DNA of 64,000 bases from contig BRXU01000007.1 of assembly GCA_030267565.1 (NCBI GenBank), positions 2,542,001 through 2,606,000 on the forward strand, written 5' to 3'. A program made the translations under genes and the position numbers. Below the pieces are notes generated by a model. That model saw only the letters and a program-made list of their open reading frames with translations. It made no database searches and was not told where the DNA came from. Origin of the DNA: Pleodorina starrii. Taxonomy: Eukaryota; Chlorophyta; Chlorophyceae; Chlamydomonadales; Volvocaceae. Shown piece by piece: positions 1 to 11,770 of the stretch (the stretch's first letter is position 1; each line of letters begins with the position of its first letter).

Positions 1-1003
1 AATGTAGTCCGTCCGATGTAATGCCTTTTTTTGGGCTTTTCGCTTTTCGTTTCGGCATTTCTCATCGCATATTGTATTTTGTATTGCAGGATATGCATCC
101 GTACGCATGTTCAGGCATTTTTGAGTTTGTGCTAGTTTGTGCTGATCGCGGCCGAAGTCGCATGAACGCCTCCGCGCCTGGAAATTGTTGCAATCGCTGT
201 CAAAATATTTATAATGAAATTGTGATATGGCGGCGCGATGTGAATCGTATTGCTATCGTGAAGTAGAATAGCTCGGCTCCGGAACCCCGACGCGTAAAGT
301 GCGTAAATTGTTTTTGCGTCGCGGGATGTGCTGATCATATATAGATATATCATAGAAATTATTTATGTGCGATATCATAGCGTTAGGCTTGTCAAAGTTA
401 GTCGCCTTGCGATTTGCGAGTAAAATGCGATCGTGCACTCGCGCTACTTAGGATGCTGAATAGCAAAGCGTAGCGTAGCGTTGCATAGCGTTGCGTAGCG
501 GATCGTAACGAAGCATAGCGGAGCGTATCGCGGAGCATAGCGTCGCGTCGTGTACTCGGCGGTAAAGTCGTGCGCGCCTGCACAACGCTCCGCTACGTTC
601 TGCTGCGCTTCGCTACGCTGTCGCTCGCTCGCTCGCTCGCTCGGTGTCATCGCTTAAACGCAAGTCGGCGATTAAAGCCAAAGCTCAAAGTTAGTCGCCA
701 CTCGTCGCGGCTCATTGCTGGTCGCATCATCGCCGCTCATTATTCATTGCCGCTCGCCGCCGCTCGGGTTGCGCACGCGCCTTCCCGCGAAGCATAGCGT
801 AGTGTACCATAGCGTAGCATAGTGTAGTGCAGCGTGCACGATCGTAAATCGCACGTCACATTTCAACGTGCATGATTGCGTAGCGTTGCATGCCGTTGTG
901 TAGCGGAGCGTAGCACAGCATAGCGGAGCGTAGCGGAGCGCAGCGGAGCGCAGCGGAGCGTAGCGGAGCGTAGCGTCGCATCGCGTCGAGTCGTGTCGCG
1001 TAG
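1..1003. repeat. Short-unit satellite-like array
   Basis: From about 440 onward the sequence is built from degenerate 5-10-bp units of the type GCGTAGCG, GCATAGCG and GGAGCGTAGCG. The first 440 bases are AT-richer and have no coding signal. A roughly 80-bp block at about 372-455 recurs at about 1974-2056, so the array has a higher-order unit. The open frames here, rich in Arg, Tyr, Ala and Leu, come from the short repeat and are not genes. Confidence 0.8.
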
Positions 1004-1681
1004 CATAGTGCAGTGCAGTCAGCGTAGCTCAATTGGAAGAGCACTCGCTTGGCAATTCGATGGTCATGGGTTCGATCCCATGCTTGGTCGGATTGTCAAA
1101 GGGTAGATGTGGGTTCGAATCCCACCGCTGACCCCCTGGCAGTTGGCCAGGGTGTAGAAGGTTGGATGGTAGCTTACCAACCGGTGTCGTTGGCGGGGGC
1201 GCGCTGATGAAGACGGTAGATGTAGTTAGTCGGAGCTACTGGGCGGGACCGTACCCCTGGGAGGAGGACGCCTACCACTCAAGACGAAGGCGGTAGCTAC
1301 GAGCATCAAGGTTCCCGAGGTGGAGCTCCGGAGCTGGAGATGGAGTCGAAGGCCAAGTTCGAAGAATGAGCGGGCAAGTCCCAGGCTACCCGGTAGTCGG
1401 TACTAGCGAGGTGGCTGCTGAGGTGTGATCAGGAGGGCCAGACTCCGGCTAGTAGCACTAACTGGCCGTGTTCCCCAGCGATAATGGGGCGAGGAGAACG
1501 ACTGCGATAGTGTCGTGGATCGTCGTACAGGTGTCGTGCGGATTGGACCAAACCTGGTGGCGGCTGGTCGGCTCGCTATATAAAAAGCAAATGCCAGAGT
1601 CCCGGCGGCAGGCCCCCGTCCCCTTAAACCACGCCAGAGCGTGCTCGGTGTAACAATAATAATAACATAGTGCAGTGCAGT
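1004..1681 (+). mobile_element. tRNA-derived SINE with 16-bp target-site duplication
   Basis: The head folds like a tRNA. GTCAGCG (1018-1024) pairs with CGCTGAC (1126-1132), there is a D-arm/A box (TAGCTCAATTGG, about 1025-1036), and a perfect T arm (GTGGG, TTCGAAT, CCCAC) lies at 1109-1125. A second B-box-like GGTTCGATCCC lies upstream at about 1069-1079, so the tRNA-like region is about 115 nt, longer than a tRNA. A body of about 520 bp follows and ends in an AAT repeat at about 1653-1665. The 16-bp direct repeat catagtgcagtgcagt flanks the element at 1004-1019 and 1666-1681, which is the mark of target-primed retrotransposition. It has inserted into the satellite array. Volvocine genomes are known to carry tRNA-related SINEs (SINEX families); I cannot assign the family. 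Confidence 0.8.
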
Positions 1682-2340
1682 GTGTATAACATTGCGTATC
1701 GTTGCATCGTAACGGAGCATAGCGCGTCACGTCGCGTCGCGTCGCGTCGCGTCATGTAGCCTAGCGTAGCGTAGCATAGCATAGCGTAACATAGCGTTGT
1801 GTAGTGTAGTGGATCGTAATGGAGCATAGCAGAGTGTAGCGTGGAGCATAGCGGAGCGTAGCATAGCGTCACGTCGCGTCACGTAACGTAGTCTAGCGTC
1901 ACGTCGCATGCCATACAATAGCGCAGCGTGCACGATCGCATTTCGACATGCACGATTGAAGTCGTGCACGCGACTATCATAGCGTTAGACTTGTCAAAGT
2001 CAGTCGCCTTGCGATTTGCGAGGAAAATGCGCTCGTGCACGCGCGCTACTTAGAACGCTACATACCATAGCGTAGTGTAGCGTGGCATATCGTTGCGTAC
2101 CGCATCGTAACGGAGCGCGTCACATCGCGTCGCATCGCGTCATGTAGCCTAGCGTACCGTAGTGTAGCGGATCGTAATGGAGCATAGTGGAGCGTAACGG
2201 GGCATAGCGGAACGTCGCATTGCATCGCGTCACATCGCGTCTCGTCGCGTCACGTTGCGTCGCGTCGCGTCGCGTCGCGTCGCGTCGCGTCGCGTCGCGT
2301 CGCGTCGCGTCGCGTCGCGTCGCGTCGCGTCGCGTCCGCA
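1682..2340. repeat. Satellite-like array continued, with (GCGTC)n microsatellite
   Basis: This is the same GCATAGCG/GCGTAGCG array as left of the SINE. A block around 1700-1860 is partly repeated around 2100-2230. It ends in an almost pure GCGTC pentamer run at about 2262-2336. The pentamer run gives open frames on both strands (RRDAT and VASRR repeats), which I treat as artefacts. Confidence 0.85.
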
Positions 2341-2385
2341 TCCGCAAGGAGCGCTACGGCAGCCCGCGGCCCAAAGGGCGCGCGC

Positions 2386-3330
2386 TTGTAGGATTGCCCA
2401 TGTCCGTGTCTGGGTTCTGGGATGGAAGTAATTGGACAAGTGCAGACTTTCGGCCAACGGAAAGGCTGCATAAGTAAAAGATTACATTCTTTATTGCACG
2501 GTAAATTTATTATTGGAACCCAACATCGCATGAGTACAAACCAGTTTGGCAGTCTCCATGGACCGAGGCCGAGGTCAAACCATCACCTCTCGGCCTATAA
2601 TTAATTCCAGAAGAGTCATCGTTCCTTAATGAAATGAATCTTCGTTTCGGAAACAAACTATGTTTGCATTGCAAACATTCTTCCCGCGACCACACCACAG
2701 CAGCTCTGCTAGCCGGTCCGATCGTCTTGACGCATATTGCTATTACAAAGGTTGCAAGGAGCAAACCATGAGGTGCCAACTGCTGGTTGTTGGACGCCAA
2801 GCCGCCAATGCACGCACGATTCATCTGCGGGCCGCCCAACAAGTCCAGTCGGCAACCTAGGGGACTTCTACATTCCCTGTCCTAATGTTAAAGTTGTCAA
2901 GCCGCCTCTACGACGAATACCTCGGTAGCGAAGCCTGTGCACTCTCGTCGGCAACTGCACGTCATCATCGCGACCCTCTCAAACAGTTCCGCTGTCCTTC
3001 TATTGGCAAGTCAGCCTGCGTGATGTGTAAATGATACACTCCATGTCTACTGTCAAGTAACTTCAGCCAATGCGCTGGCCGGAAGAGTTGCACAGTGCCG
3101 AGACGGCGCGCGATGCTAAACATGGGGCGGATTGCTGAAAGCTCTGGCTGTCTATCAGCAGGAATGTTGACACTCTCACACTTCACGCCCTCGCCGCCCT
3201 AGGATGCAAGGATTACAAGGGGAACCGATGGTCACATCGGTTGCCGCCCTAGCCCTTCAACTCCACCCGTACGGATTGAACGGGGCCCCGCCCTTTTTCC
3301 GGCTTCAAGGAAGCCGACACCAACCCCTTG
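2386..3330. repeat. Dispersed repeat, copy A
   Basis: This stretch is closely similar and colinear, in the same orientation, to 22833-23946. Both begin with TAGGATTGCCCATGTCCG, share the block CAGTTTGGCAGTCTCCATGGA, and end with a GGGGCCCCGCCCTTTTTCCGG stretch. No conserved long ORF spans both copies, so it looks like a non-coding part of a mobile element. The element class is not recognised. Confidence 0.75.
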
Positions 3331-3362
3331 TTTTGTTTTCGCTCTAGTTTATCGGGTTCTAG

Positions 3363-3434
3363 TGGTCCATGAGCCTCCTGGCTCGTCTGGGCCTTACCTA
3401 CCTGGCCTTACTTACGAGCTCAAAGCTTGTAACA
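3363..3434. repeat. Small dispersed repeat, copy 1
   Basis: The segment running from TGGTCCATGAGCCTCCTG to TACGAGCTCAAAGCTTGTAAC is repeated at 22208-22261, and its last part again at about 50697-50718. This copy has about 19 extra bases in the middle. It is probably a terminal piece of a mobile element. From 3435 to 3919 I see only AT-richer, non-repetitive sequence that should contain the HAP2 promoter and 5' UTR. Confidence 0.65.
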
Positions 3435-3919
3435 TCATCAATATCAAAACTGTCGCGCATGTTCACAATTCTTTACTACGTGAATACCTTGCAGCGGTTA
3501 TTTGCGGTTTCGCATATGATAAGGTATCATGTACCAGTACAACATACAGTCGCACGAACTAATGCGCAACAAGTCGCTTGTTAATGAAGTGAAAGTAAAT
3601 ATCGTATATACTGCTATAAACCATTGAATACAAGCTCCGCGATTATTTGTCGTTGGCTGCTCTGTGCTGGTTGGCTCGTTGCGATTTGTCGTCGTACGCA
3701 CGGGGTCGTATTGCTGACGTTCAGTCGCGATGCTCGTGACGTTAGCCCCTTTCCTTGTGTTTACAATATTTCTAGGCTTAATAACGTAAAGTTATGTATG
3801 CTTCTGTAATCAGTATTTTTACTTCATGCGTTTCCTTAACTAACAATATCGTAAGCCGAAAGCCTGCTACCAATCAAACGACACACCGGTGGAGCCTGGC
3901 GGACGTCGCATTCAACTCG

Positions 3920-6900
3920 ATGCGAACAGTTGGATTAATATTTTTAATATTTAATGTATTGGTTTTGCACGCCTTATGGGTCTCGGGAGCTTCTGCGGAG
4001 GTGCTGGCGACGGGACGCATGGAGAAATGCGTCGCCGACGGCGTCACGGAGGTACCAACCCTGTCCAACTGTGAAACTAACATCTAAAATCTTATCAATC
4101 ACCGTGAAATAACTACAGACGCTCATATGCAAGAACAAGATGATTGTCACGTTGACCGTTGTGAACGGCAAAACCGTCGACACAGAGAAGCTCGAGTTTA
4201 CCCTCAAATGCGTGAACAGGTATCAACAATAGACGACCATGCGAAGTAGTGGCATGTTGCAGTCAAGTTGTACACCTTGCCGCAGTCCTGTTTGTGCGCC
4301 CATGAGCGTCACCCCCAGCGCAGCGTGTATGATTGCGTGGTCGCCAGCTACCATGACCTTACCGACATCATGCAGGACGGTGCCTTCCAACGTAGCTGTG
4401 AAATCTCGGCACTATGAAGCTGTCTCATGCTCCGCTGTCACACGCGACTCCAGTGTTTCCAAAGGACTGCTCATTGCGAGACCTACCCTAACAGTAATCG
4501 ATGCCGATCAGCCGAGCACCAAGCAATTCGCCAAAGGACCGGCATGGCACCACATGACGAACGCCACTGGCACAGCTGGGCCTCTTAATCCGCCCGTGTT
4601 CGTTCCTCTATCCTGCCCGCGCAATTATTCCTCTTATTCATTAATATGCCGCGCAGTCCTGATGGCGACTGCCCCTGCACCTGCGACGCCGCCAATGACT
4701 CACTCTGCAAGTGCCGGGACCTTGTGGCGCCTCTGCGGGTGTCGCTGTCAAAGTCGCCACTGACGGCGTCTTACCCGATAAGCTACGTTCAGTCCTTCAA
4801 CTGGTGGGTCCACGAAGAAGTACTTCAAAGAGAGAAGTGCAAGGTGCGCGATTTCACGCTCAGCAGGTCTATCTGCCTGCAGACGACCTCAGCCAGGGGC
4901 CCTTCATGCGCAATGCGGCTGCCGCTTGCGCAAAACCGGCCTATGCAGACGACCAATATACAGCCCTACTTAGTATCCACAACAGACGGATAGACGGATG
5001 GACAAGGATGACGAAATGACGGAGGGACCCACTCGTCGACCCACAGAATGCATTCTGTGGGTCGGCGAGTGGGTCCCTCCGTCTTGTCCTTCTCCATATG
5101 GACGCCGTGGGTCGCTCACTGACACATCACTGACTTGTTGTTACATCATACCTTCTGAAAAGGACGGACCGACCGGCAATTCCAGATCAGCACATCTTCA
5201 TAATGTGAACAAACTACTACACTTGCTTGTGAACTGCAAATCATCGCAGCACTTCTTTCCGACGGACTGCTGTCAGGCGCCTAAGCCGCTCAAACCCTGA
5301 AATGAGAGCTCTAACCCTTAACCCTTAACTATTGCTTTCTGTATGTTGTGTAGGACGGTGCGTACGACGAACATCCCTCGTGTCCCTGGTTTTACATGCC
5401 AGGCGAAACGAAACCGGTTGCTGACAGCCAGGGCTTCTGCTGCACTTGCAAAATGGGTCAAGTTTGGCGTGATACATGGGGAGTCGACAGAAACATGAAG
5501 TAAGTGTAAGCAGGGTTAATGGGTTGGTTCAACGGTACGGCCGGCGGTTGTTTTCGTCGTACATGGTTCGTTTGGGTGTGTGTGATATGTTCATGGTTAG
5601 GGAGTGCGTCATCCATTATCTGAACAACTAACTACGTGAATGAAACGCCTAAGATAGAGCAGCAGGGCATAGACAATGGCGCATGGTAAGGAAGAGGACG
5701 ACGTACGCCCAAAGGGCTCGCTCGATTGGGTTGTGGCGAGTCCACATGCGCTCCAGCATCCTGGACATCCAATCAACAGGCAGAATCCCATTTGTCCTCA
5801 TTTAGCCATTTCTCCTGATGGGAAAAAATGCTCATGCACGCACGCAAACGCCATTGCATGGTTTCGAAGCTGCGTGCTTCACTGTCTATCTCAGTTGGGC
5901 CAATGAAGTTTCGTATGTTCTTGGGCATAGGTAAATGGTTGAACGGGCCCAGCTGAAGCGGACAAGGGGAGAGACGGCCCTGCATTACAACATGTTAACA
6001 GCTGGGGCTACCCTAGCTATCTGGGCTACTATCTCGCGCGTGGTCTTGAGCAGGGGCAGGTAGCCCGGGGCGCCAGCCGGGCTCCGCTTCCCTAGACGAC
6101 GCGGCGTGACGCCCTTCCGAACATACTGTATGTATGCCGCACCTAGCTAGCTATTGATGACGGTGATGCTGCCGAGTGGGATGGAGCAACCATGCGCACA
6201 CATGTGCGTCTTGGAAACTGCACATACGCTGCCCCGTGGAAGGTCCTCCGTCCGTCGCTCTTCTGTGAATCCATTTTCGCCCACGTTCCCCACGCAGACG
6301 CGGCAACCTTGACTGCGGATGGAACCCAAAGCATATCATCGATAAAGATCCGAAGTCCGCCCACTGCATGAAGTTCGACAGTCAATGGTACAGTGTGAGT
6401 TTTTTCCTTTTTTTCTTTTTTCCTTTTTACAGTGTAAGCAGAGCAGAGATTGTTAGATGTGAGGGGCGGGGCTGCTCGTTATTGGTCACGCCATCGCGGG
6501 GGCGTTTCTCTCGCCGTATGTGATGCGCCCCCCCCCAGGCACCACTTCCCCCACCTCACGCACGTAGGGGTAACACGACCGCCGCCGGTGCTTTTGGGCC
6601 GCCGTACATCGGCACTGCTTGTGGAAAAATATCTATGTCCTATGTTTGGTCCGAATGCACCGCACCACTCAAGTCTGCCGGAGGCACGCGCGGTACTCCG
6701 ATTTCTTGACCCATGGGTCGCTTGTGTCTATCTTGCTACGCAGGCCTACAGTCTTGGTCCCGCGAAGATGTTCTTTGACATTACTGTTAAAGTGGTTATT
6801 CCCACTGGGGCCAACGCATCAAGCACCTCCATCACTGAGACGCTCCAGTTGAACCCCGGCAAGCCCATGGCGGCCACCAGCTCCCGGCTCGTCACGGCCA

Positions 6901-9900
6901 AGCTCGTGGGTGACCTAGCGACGTACACGCAGCTGCCCGAACTCAGGTGCGAGAGCGAAGGTGGGAATAGGCGGGAACAGGAGGTCTTACGGAAGTACGT
7001 GAATGTGTGGATGTGCTTGGGTGTGTAGACGTACGGATTATGTGAATGTGCGGAAATGTGCGGTTGTGCCGAATCGACGGGGAGGTCAGTTGTTGCCTCG
7101 GTGTTATTACGGCCAAGCAGCTAGATAGACATGGGGCTGCTCGTTTACCAGTTACGTATGCCGCCTTGAAAGCCCGTATTGCATATACTGCATGACCTCG
7201 TTCGCACCGTCCGACCTCCTCCTCGCATGCCCATGTCAGTCTCGCAGTTTCACTTACTGTTATCCACCCCATCTCCCCCTTCCCCTCCCCCCCACACACA
7301 CACACCACTCTACATAGCAACCGGTTGCTCGTACTTCCAGAGCCATCCGACAAACAAGCAAACAGGACGTCGCACGCAAACAGGTCCCCACGCACTACCT
7401 GGATGATAATAGACAAGAACAAGTTCAGCTTTGATGGTGCGTGCCGTACGTACATGCATGCATCTCGTCAAAGTCTGCGTCGCACTGTGCAATTCTGTAT
7501 GTAAGACGGATACGTAGGACTGCGATGGGGAATTCTATGTCGCAACTGATCATGGGGCGCGTCAGGTTTGGATGTGCCCAACTGATCGGCCATAGAACGA
7601 AGCTGCGCTGCTGGGTGAATGGGCCGACTTCCCTGCTGTGGCCTGGAAATAATGGCCGCCTGTTCCTCCCTGACCACGTGCAGGAAGGGAATGTGACAAA
7701 GTCGGCACCAGCTTCTCGGCGTTTCGATACCATGAAAACGCATGCGGCAGGCCTCCTGGGGTGAGGACTTGAGGGGGGAGGGCTGTCGAAGCGCTGGGCG
7801 GTTGGATGGGTTGGATTCATGGGCGGGTTGGATGGGTCATAAAATTCGAGCTTCACTCCGGCTCCTGATGCACCGAACCGGAGCGGTACTGATCAATAAC
7901 ACACGCCTACACGGCGTGATTGAGCAGCGGCCGGGAGCAGAAGCCTGTATGCCGCGCATTCACGGGCGGCTGGCAGCCACTGCCCGCGCGAAGCGAGCTG
8001 CAGTCCCAGCACGCAGACGGTTGACCACCCTAGATGGGTTGGGTACACACCCGGGCTCGCCCCTGAGTTGCCCGCTTGCCCGCCGTGATTCTTGCGCCCG
8101 TGCCCGCATTCATACGCTCCGACGGCGCCAGTCGCTTTCCCGCTTTGCTGACTCGCAGCGCCTGCCTGCCTTGTGGCTAGACGTATGGAGCATCCCTGGA
8201 GCCGCAGTGTGACATTTCCCGCGGTTTGTGTTTGGGCCAGCCAGCCTTCCCTGTCTGGGACGAAAGCCTTTACCCCGACCCCTGAAGCGCACACAACCTT
8301 CATTCGCAATTCCCCAAACAAACCGACGCAGCTATCTGTGTCCCCTGTCCCCCGGGCGGGTAGCTCATGTTGCCTGGTCCGGGTGGAGACCCCACTGCCC
8401 GAAGCGTCTTTCGGCAGTGCCAGCAGGCCGGATGGCTCGCCGGCTCTACCTCTCCGGGGGCCTGGAGCCCATTGTAACAAACCCTACCGGTATACCCTGC
8501 TGTCCACAGACCTGTCTTCAAAACCAGCTGAAGGATCTCTGGGAGAGAGACTTAAAGGCGATCAAAGAAGGCCGTACGCCGATGCACATGGTGACGCAGT
8601 TCACTGGCGGTGACGCTGTTGAGGTACGGCAATGACGTTTCATAGCGGCCTGTCGTATGCTTGCCGTACATGTAAATGTCCTCCTCGTATGTACCCAGAC
8701 ATCGAGGGGCATGTAACGTGCGTGCGGCTTTTAAGGGTACGGCACTATAAGCGGGTTCCTTGTCCAGCATCTGAGTACGGCAGGCTGATACTCGCACCTT
8801 GTGGCGCGCGTGTAGCGCCGCCAAGCACCCCGGAGTACCAGGTATGCACCGAATGAGTGACTGAGTCCAGCCCGCCCTTTTGCCCCTTGCCTTGCAATTC
8901 CACATCGTGTAACAACGTATTTTGTACGATGCTCAAACCGAGGACGGCAGCTGAGCAGGGATACCGGTCCCCTCGCCTTCGAACTGCCGGTGACTAGCAC
9001 GTCTCAATCGATTGTAACACTGTCCGTGGCGGCGGACACTGTGCGCCTTGTCACCAACCGAAGCCCTGGCCAGGTACGACACTACGGGCACAGTACGGCA
9101 AAGCCTAACATAACGGCAAAGCCTAACATAACGGCAAAGCCTAACATAACGATCGTGCTCCGGATGAACCAGTAGTTCCCCAAAATAAATGTATGACTGA
9201 AAGGTAAAGTTCCAGTTACAGCTGGACTAGCTGGTGCACAGTGCAATGACAGCGTCAAGCAACGGCCTGCCCGTACATACGTACGGACAAGCTGTTTTAC
9301 AACTGCTGCAAAATGTGCGGTCCGTGCAGACCGCACCTGACACTGACAATTATATCCGCTAATCATTTGCCAATCGGCAATCGTCGATGTCCGTTACATA
9401 CGTGCCGTAACATGCTCGCTCACCGCGCCGGCCCGCCCGCCCCACCGTGCCGATACCCCAACGCCACGTGCGCCAGATCACGAACCTGCGCGTCTGTCGC
9501 TTTGCCGAATCCTCCTGCGGAGGGTTTGAGTCGGGAGCTCGTGGATACATCCGCATGAACGTGACCAACCTGGGCCGCCTGGCGGCCGACTTCACAATCA
9601 GCATCCTGAACTGCACAGTCAACGTCAGACGAATAGAGGCGCGCAGGGTGTCGCTAGGGCCCGGCGAAACCATGGCATTGTCGCCGCCAATTGAGTTATA
9701 TGTGGAAGACGATACATATGCGCCAAATCGCACATGCTTGACGACTCTGTACGACGCCTTGGTGAGTACGGTAATTGTACGACATATGGACGGCACATGC
9801 TTGCTGGTCGTTTCGCGGTGCAGGAGCAGCAACGCAACCGCAGGTCACCTCTGCCGCTCTCGGTCGGCTTGCAAGCGACCAGCGGGAAGGCAGGGCAATG

Positions 9901-11261
9901 TGGATTTGTTCGGCTGGCTTGCAAGTCCCTGCAATTATTGGATACTTGTACTGCACTGTACTGCAGGGCAATGTCGCGGACGAGGAAATGATGCAATTCT
10001 ACACCAATGCCACAAAGTACGACCCAAAGCCAGTTGGAGGACTCAACGGTACCGGGAACGGCCCCTACGCCTTGAAACTCCCAACGGACTGCAAAGTGGT
10101 ACGGCCAGATGTACACTTGTACAGCGTACGGCGTCATGGATCCGAGAGCCGGACAGAGCCGCAGAGAACGGGAGGACCAACGCGGACGGGAAGGCCGCGC
10201 GCTCACGAGGGCCTGCATATAACGGCCAAGGGATGCAAAATGTTTGATGAACCCTCGTGCGGAGCGAGGCTCCCCCACTCCCACTGGAATTGATTCACGG
10301 GAGGAGTGACGCAGGCGCCCTATGTCGGACATGTTATTACATGGCTTGTCGCGCTGCTGCGTGTGTGGCTCTTCCCGCTCATGCATTGACACCGCTGATA
10401 ATGTCTCTCCCCCCATTTTCGAGCGGCCGCAGGCGTGCCCCAACTTTTTCAGCGTCTTTTGCTTTCTCAAGAAGCGCTGCTGGGCGCTGCTGGGCCAGTT
10501 CTTCGCCGTCGTAGCCGGCGTGGCAGTAGGGATCACGGCCCTGGTGCTGGCTTACAGGCTCGGCTGGATATCGGCATGCCTCGACGCCTTCTGCACCTGC
10601 AGACCCTCACCCGCCATGACGTACATTGACCCGCCGCAGCAGATTGCGATGGCCCCGATACAAACGCCGCGCAGGTCGGGGCTGTGGTGGAGTAACCCTC
10701 ACGCGCACAGATTGCCCGCCCCAAACGAGCCGGCCTTCGACAACATCGACCCACGGGCCATGGCCCGTCCGCAATTGCCGCCTCCGCCTCCACCGCCTCC
10801 GGCGCCGCACATGAGCATGTTTCGGCGCATGTTTAACCCGTACACGTCTCGGTACAGCGGAGTTATACCCGGCGGCATGGACGGCCCTTACCCCGGCGGC
10901 GGTGGTGGCGGTGGTGGCGGAGGTAGTGGCTATGGCGGAGGTGGCAGTGGCGGCGGCTACAGTGGTGGTGGCGGTGGCGACGGCGGTTACGACAGACGTG
11001 GCGGCGGCGGCGGCTACGGTGGAGGTGGCGGCAGCAGCAACTACGGTGGCGATGGCGGCGGCGGCGGATCGCGTTACCGCTCAAGGTTGCTGACGTTGCC
11101 TTGGGGAATGGGCTTTGGCGGCGGCGGCGGCGGCGGTGGCGGTGGTGGCAGCGGTGGTGGTGGCGGCGGCAGCTACGGAGGTGGCGGCGACGGCGCCGTC
11201 GGGCAGCGTTACCGCTCAAGGTTCGCGTTGCCTTGGGGAATGGGCTTTGGAGGCGGCAGCA

Positions 11262-11292
<31 letters not shown>

Positions 11293-11770
11293 TGGTGGTG
11301 GCGGTGGTGGTGGCGCCGGTGGCGGTGGTGGCGGCGGCGGCAACGGTGGAGGTGGTGGCGGCAGCAACTATGGCGGTCGCGGCGACGGCGCCGTCGGGCC
11401 GCGTTACCGCTCAAGGTTGGCGTTGCCTTGGGGAATGGGCTTTGGAGGCGGCGGCGGCGGTGGCGGTGGTGGCGGCGGTGGTGGTGGTAGCATGGCGTGG
11501 CGTGACCGGTTTTCAGTTCTGGGCTTCAGGCAGCAGCAGCCGGCGCTGCCTGCACCACCAGCGGGGCGTCCTCCACCGTCGCCTGAGATTCAGATGCAAA
11601 TGGCAATGCAGTTGGCGGAGGGCGCACGAGGGCTGCCCAACAATGGGAACAGTAGGCAGTGGCCGTTCAGGGCCCAGCAGGGCGCGCCGAGCGGGTTCCA
11701 GCCTCGGCCGCTGCCGCCGCCGGGGCCCGGTGAGGGACCGTGGTCGAAACCCGTCTACGGCAACCGGTAA
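3920..11770 (+). CDS. HAP2: HAP2/GCS1 gamete membrane fusogen
   Basis: HAP2 is the class II-fold protein that merges gamete membranes in algae, plants and protists; in Chlamydomonas it acts in minus gametes. Thirteen exons: 3920-4051, 4119-4219, 4657-4843, 5354-5499, 6298-6394, 6744-6946, 7384-7436, 7684-7760, 8510-8623, 8951-9073, 9477-9761, 9967-10098 and 10433-11770, giving 995 aa with consistent phases. Residues 1-26 are a signal peptide. Cys-rich ectodomain motifs CPCTC, SAHC, DSQGFCC, ACGRPP and CRFAESSCGGF follow. A transmembrane segment lies at about 568-591, then a cytosolic Cys/Pro stretch and a Gly-rich tail (about 704-903). The fusion-loop region (195-212) has W197, I202 and I203 and is shorter than I recall for C. 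reinhardtii. The start at 3920 was chosen because it opens the signal peptide; an in-frame ATG lies at 3794. Introns 3, 5, 8 and 9 are bulky. Identification is from remembered family sequence. Confidence 0.93.
5018..5083. repeat. 66-bp palindrome in HAP2 intron 3
   Basis: Arms 5018-5050 and 5051-5083 are perfect reverse complements except for one pair (5036/5065), which would be a G-U wobble in RNA. Transcribed with HAP2 it would form an almost perfect hairpin with only the few central bases unpaired. It could be a tiny foldback element or a pre-small-RNA hairpin. Confidence 0.85.
9096..9149. repeat. 18-bp tandem repeat, three copies, HAP2 intron 10
   Basis: The unit CGGCAAAGCCTAACATAA occurs three times without spacers at 9096, 9114 and 9132. 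It begins 22 bases after the end of exon 10. No function is evident. Confidence 0.9.
11064..11443 (+). repeat. Threefold repeat inside the HAP2 cytoplasmic tail
   Basis: A module encoding RYRSR, a short hydrophobic stretch and LPWGMGFGG occurs three times, at about 11072-11118, 11209-11250 and 11402-11443. Long poly-Gly/Ser/Tyr linkers separate the copies. The DNA of the module is nearly identical between copies, which suggests recent unequal duplication within the last exon. Confidence 0.85.

Noticed and set aside
1018..1132. A functional tRNA gene
   Set aside because: The acceptor and T arms pair, but the molecule is about 115 nt, the anticodon arm does not form, a second B box is present and the region is the head of a SINE with target duplication.
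2120..2531. Open frames with RRDAT or VASRR repeats on both strands
   Set aside because: They come from the (GCGTC)n microsatellite, which is open in several frames at once. There are no start context, splice sites or non-repetitive residues to support a gene.
9096..9149. CRISPR-like array
   Set aside because: Three 18-bp units are directly adjacent without spacers, in an intron of a eukaryotic gene. It is a plain tandem repeat.
10863..11490. Arg/His-rich and Trp/Arg-rich frames over the HAP2 tail
   Set aside because: They are shadow frames of the Gly-rich HAP2 exon. The HAP2 frame continues from the transmembrane segment and has the meaningful repeats.
3920..11770. HAP2 as a captured viral class II fusion gene
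   Set aside because: HAP2 shares a fold with viral class II fusogens, but the motifs, introns and length here match the ordinary algal gamete gene.
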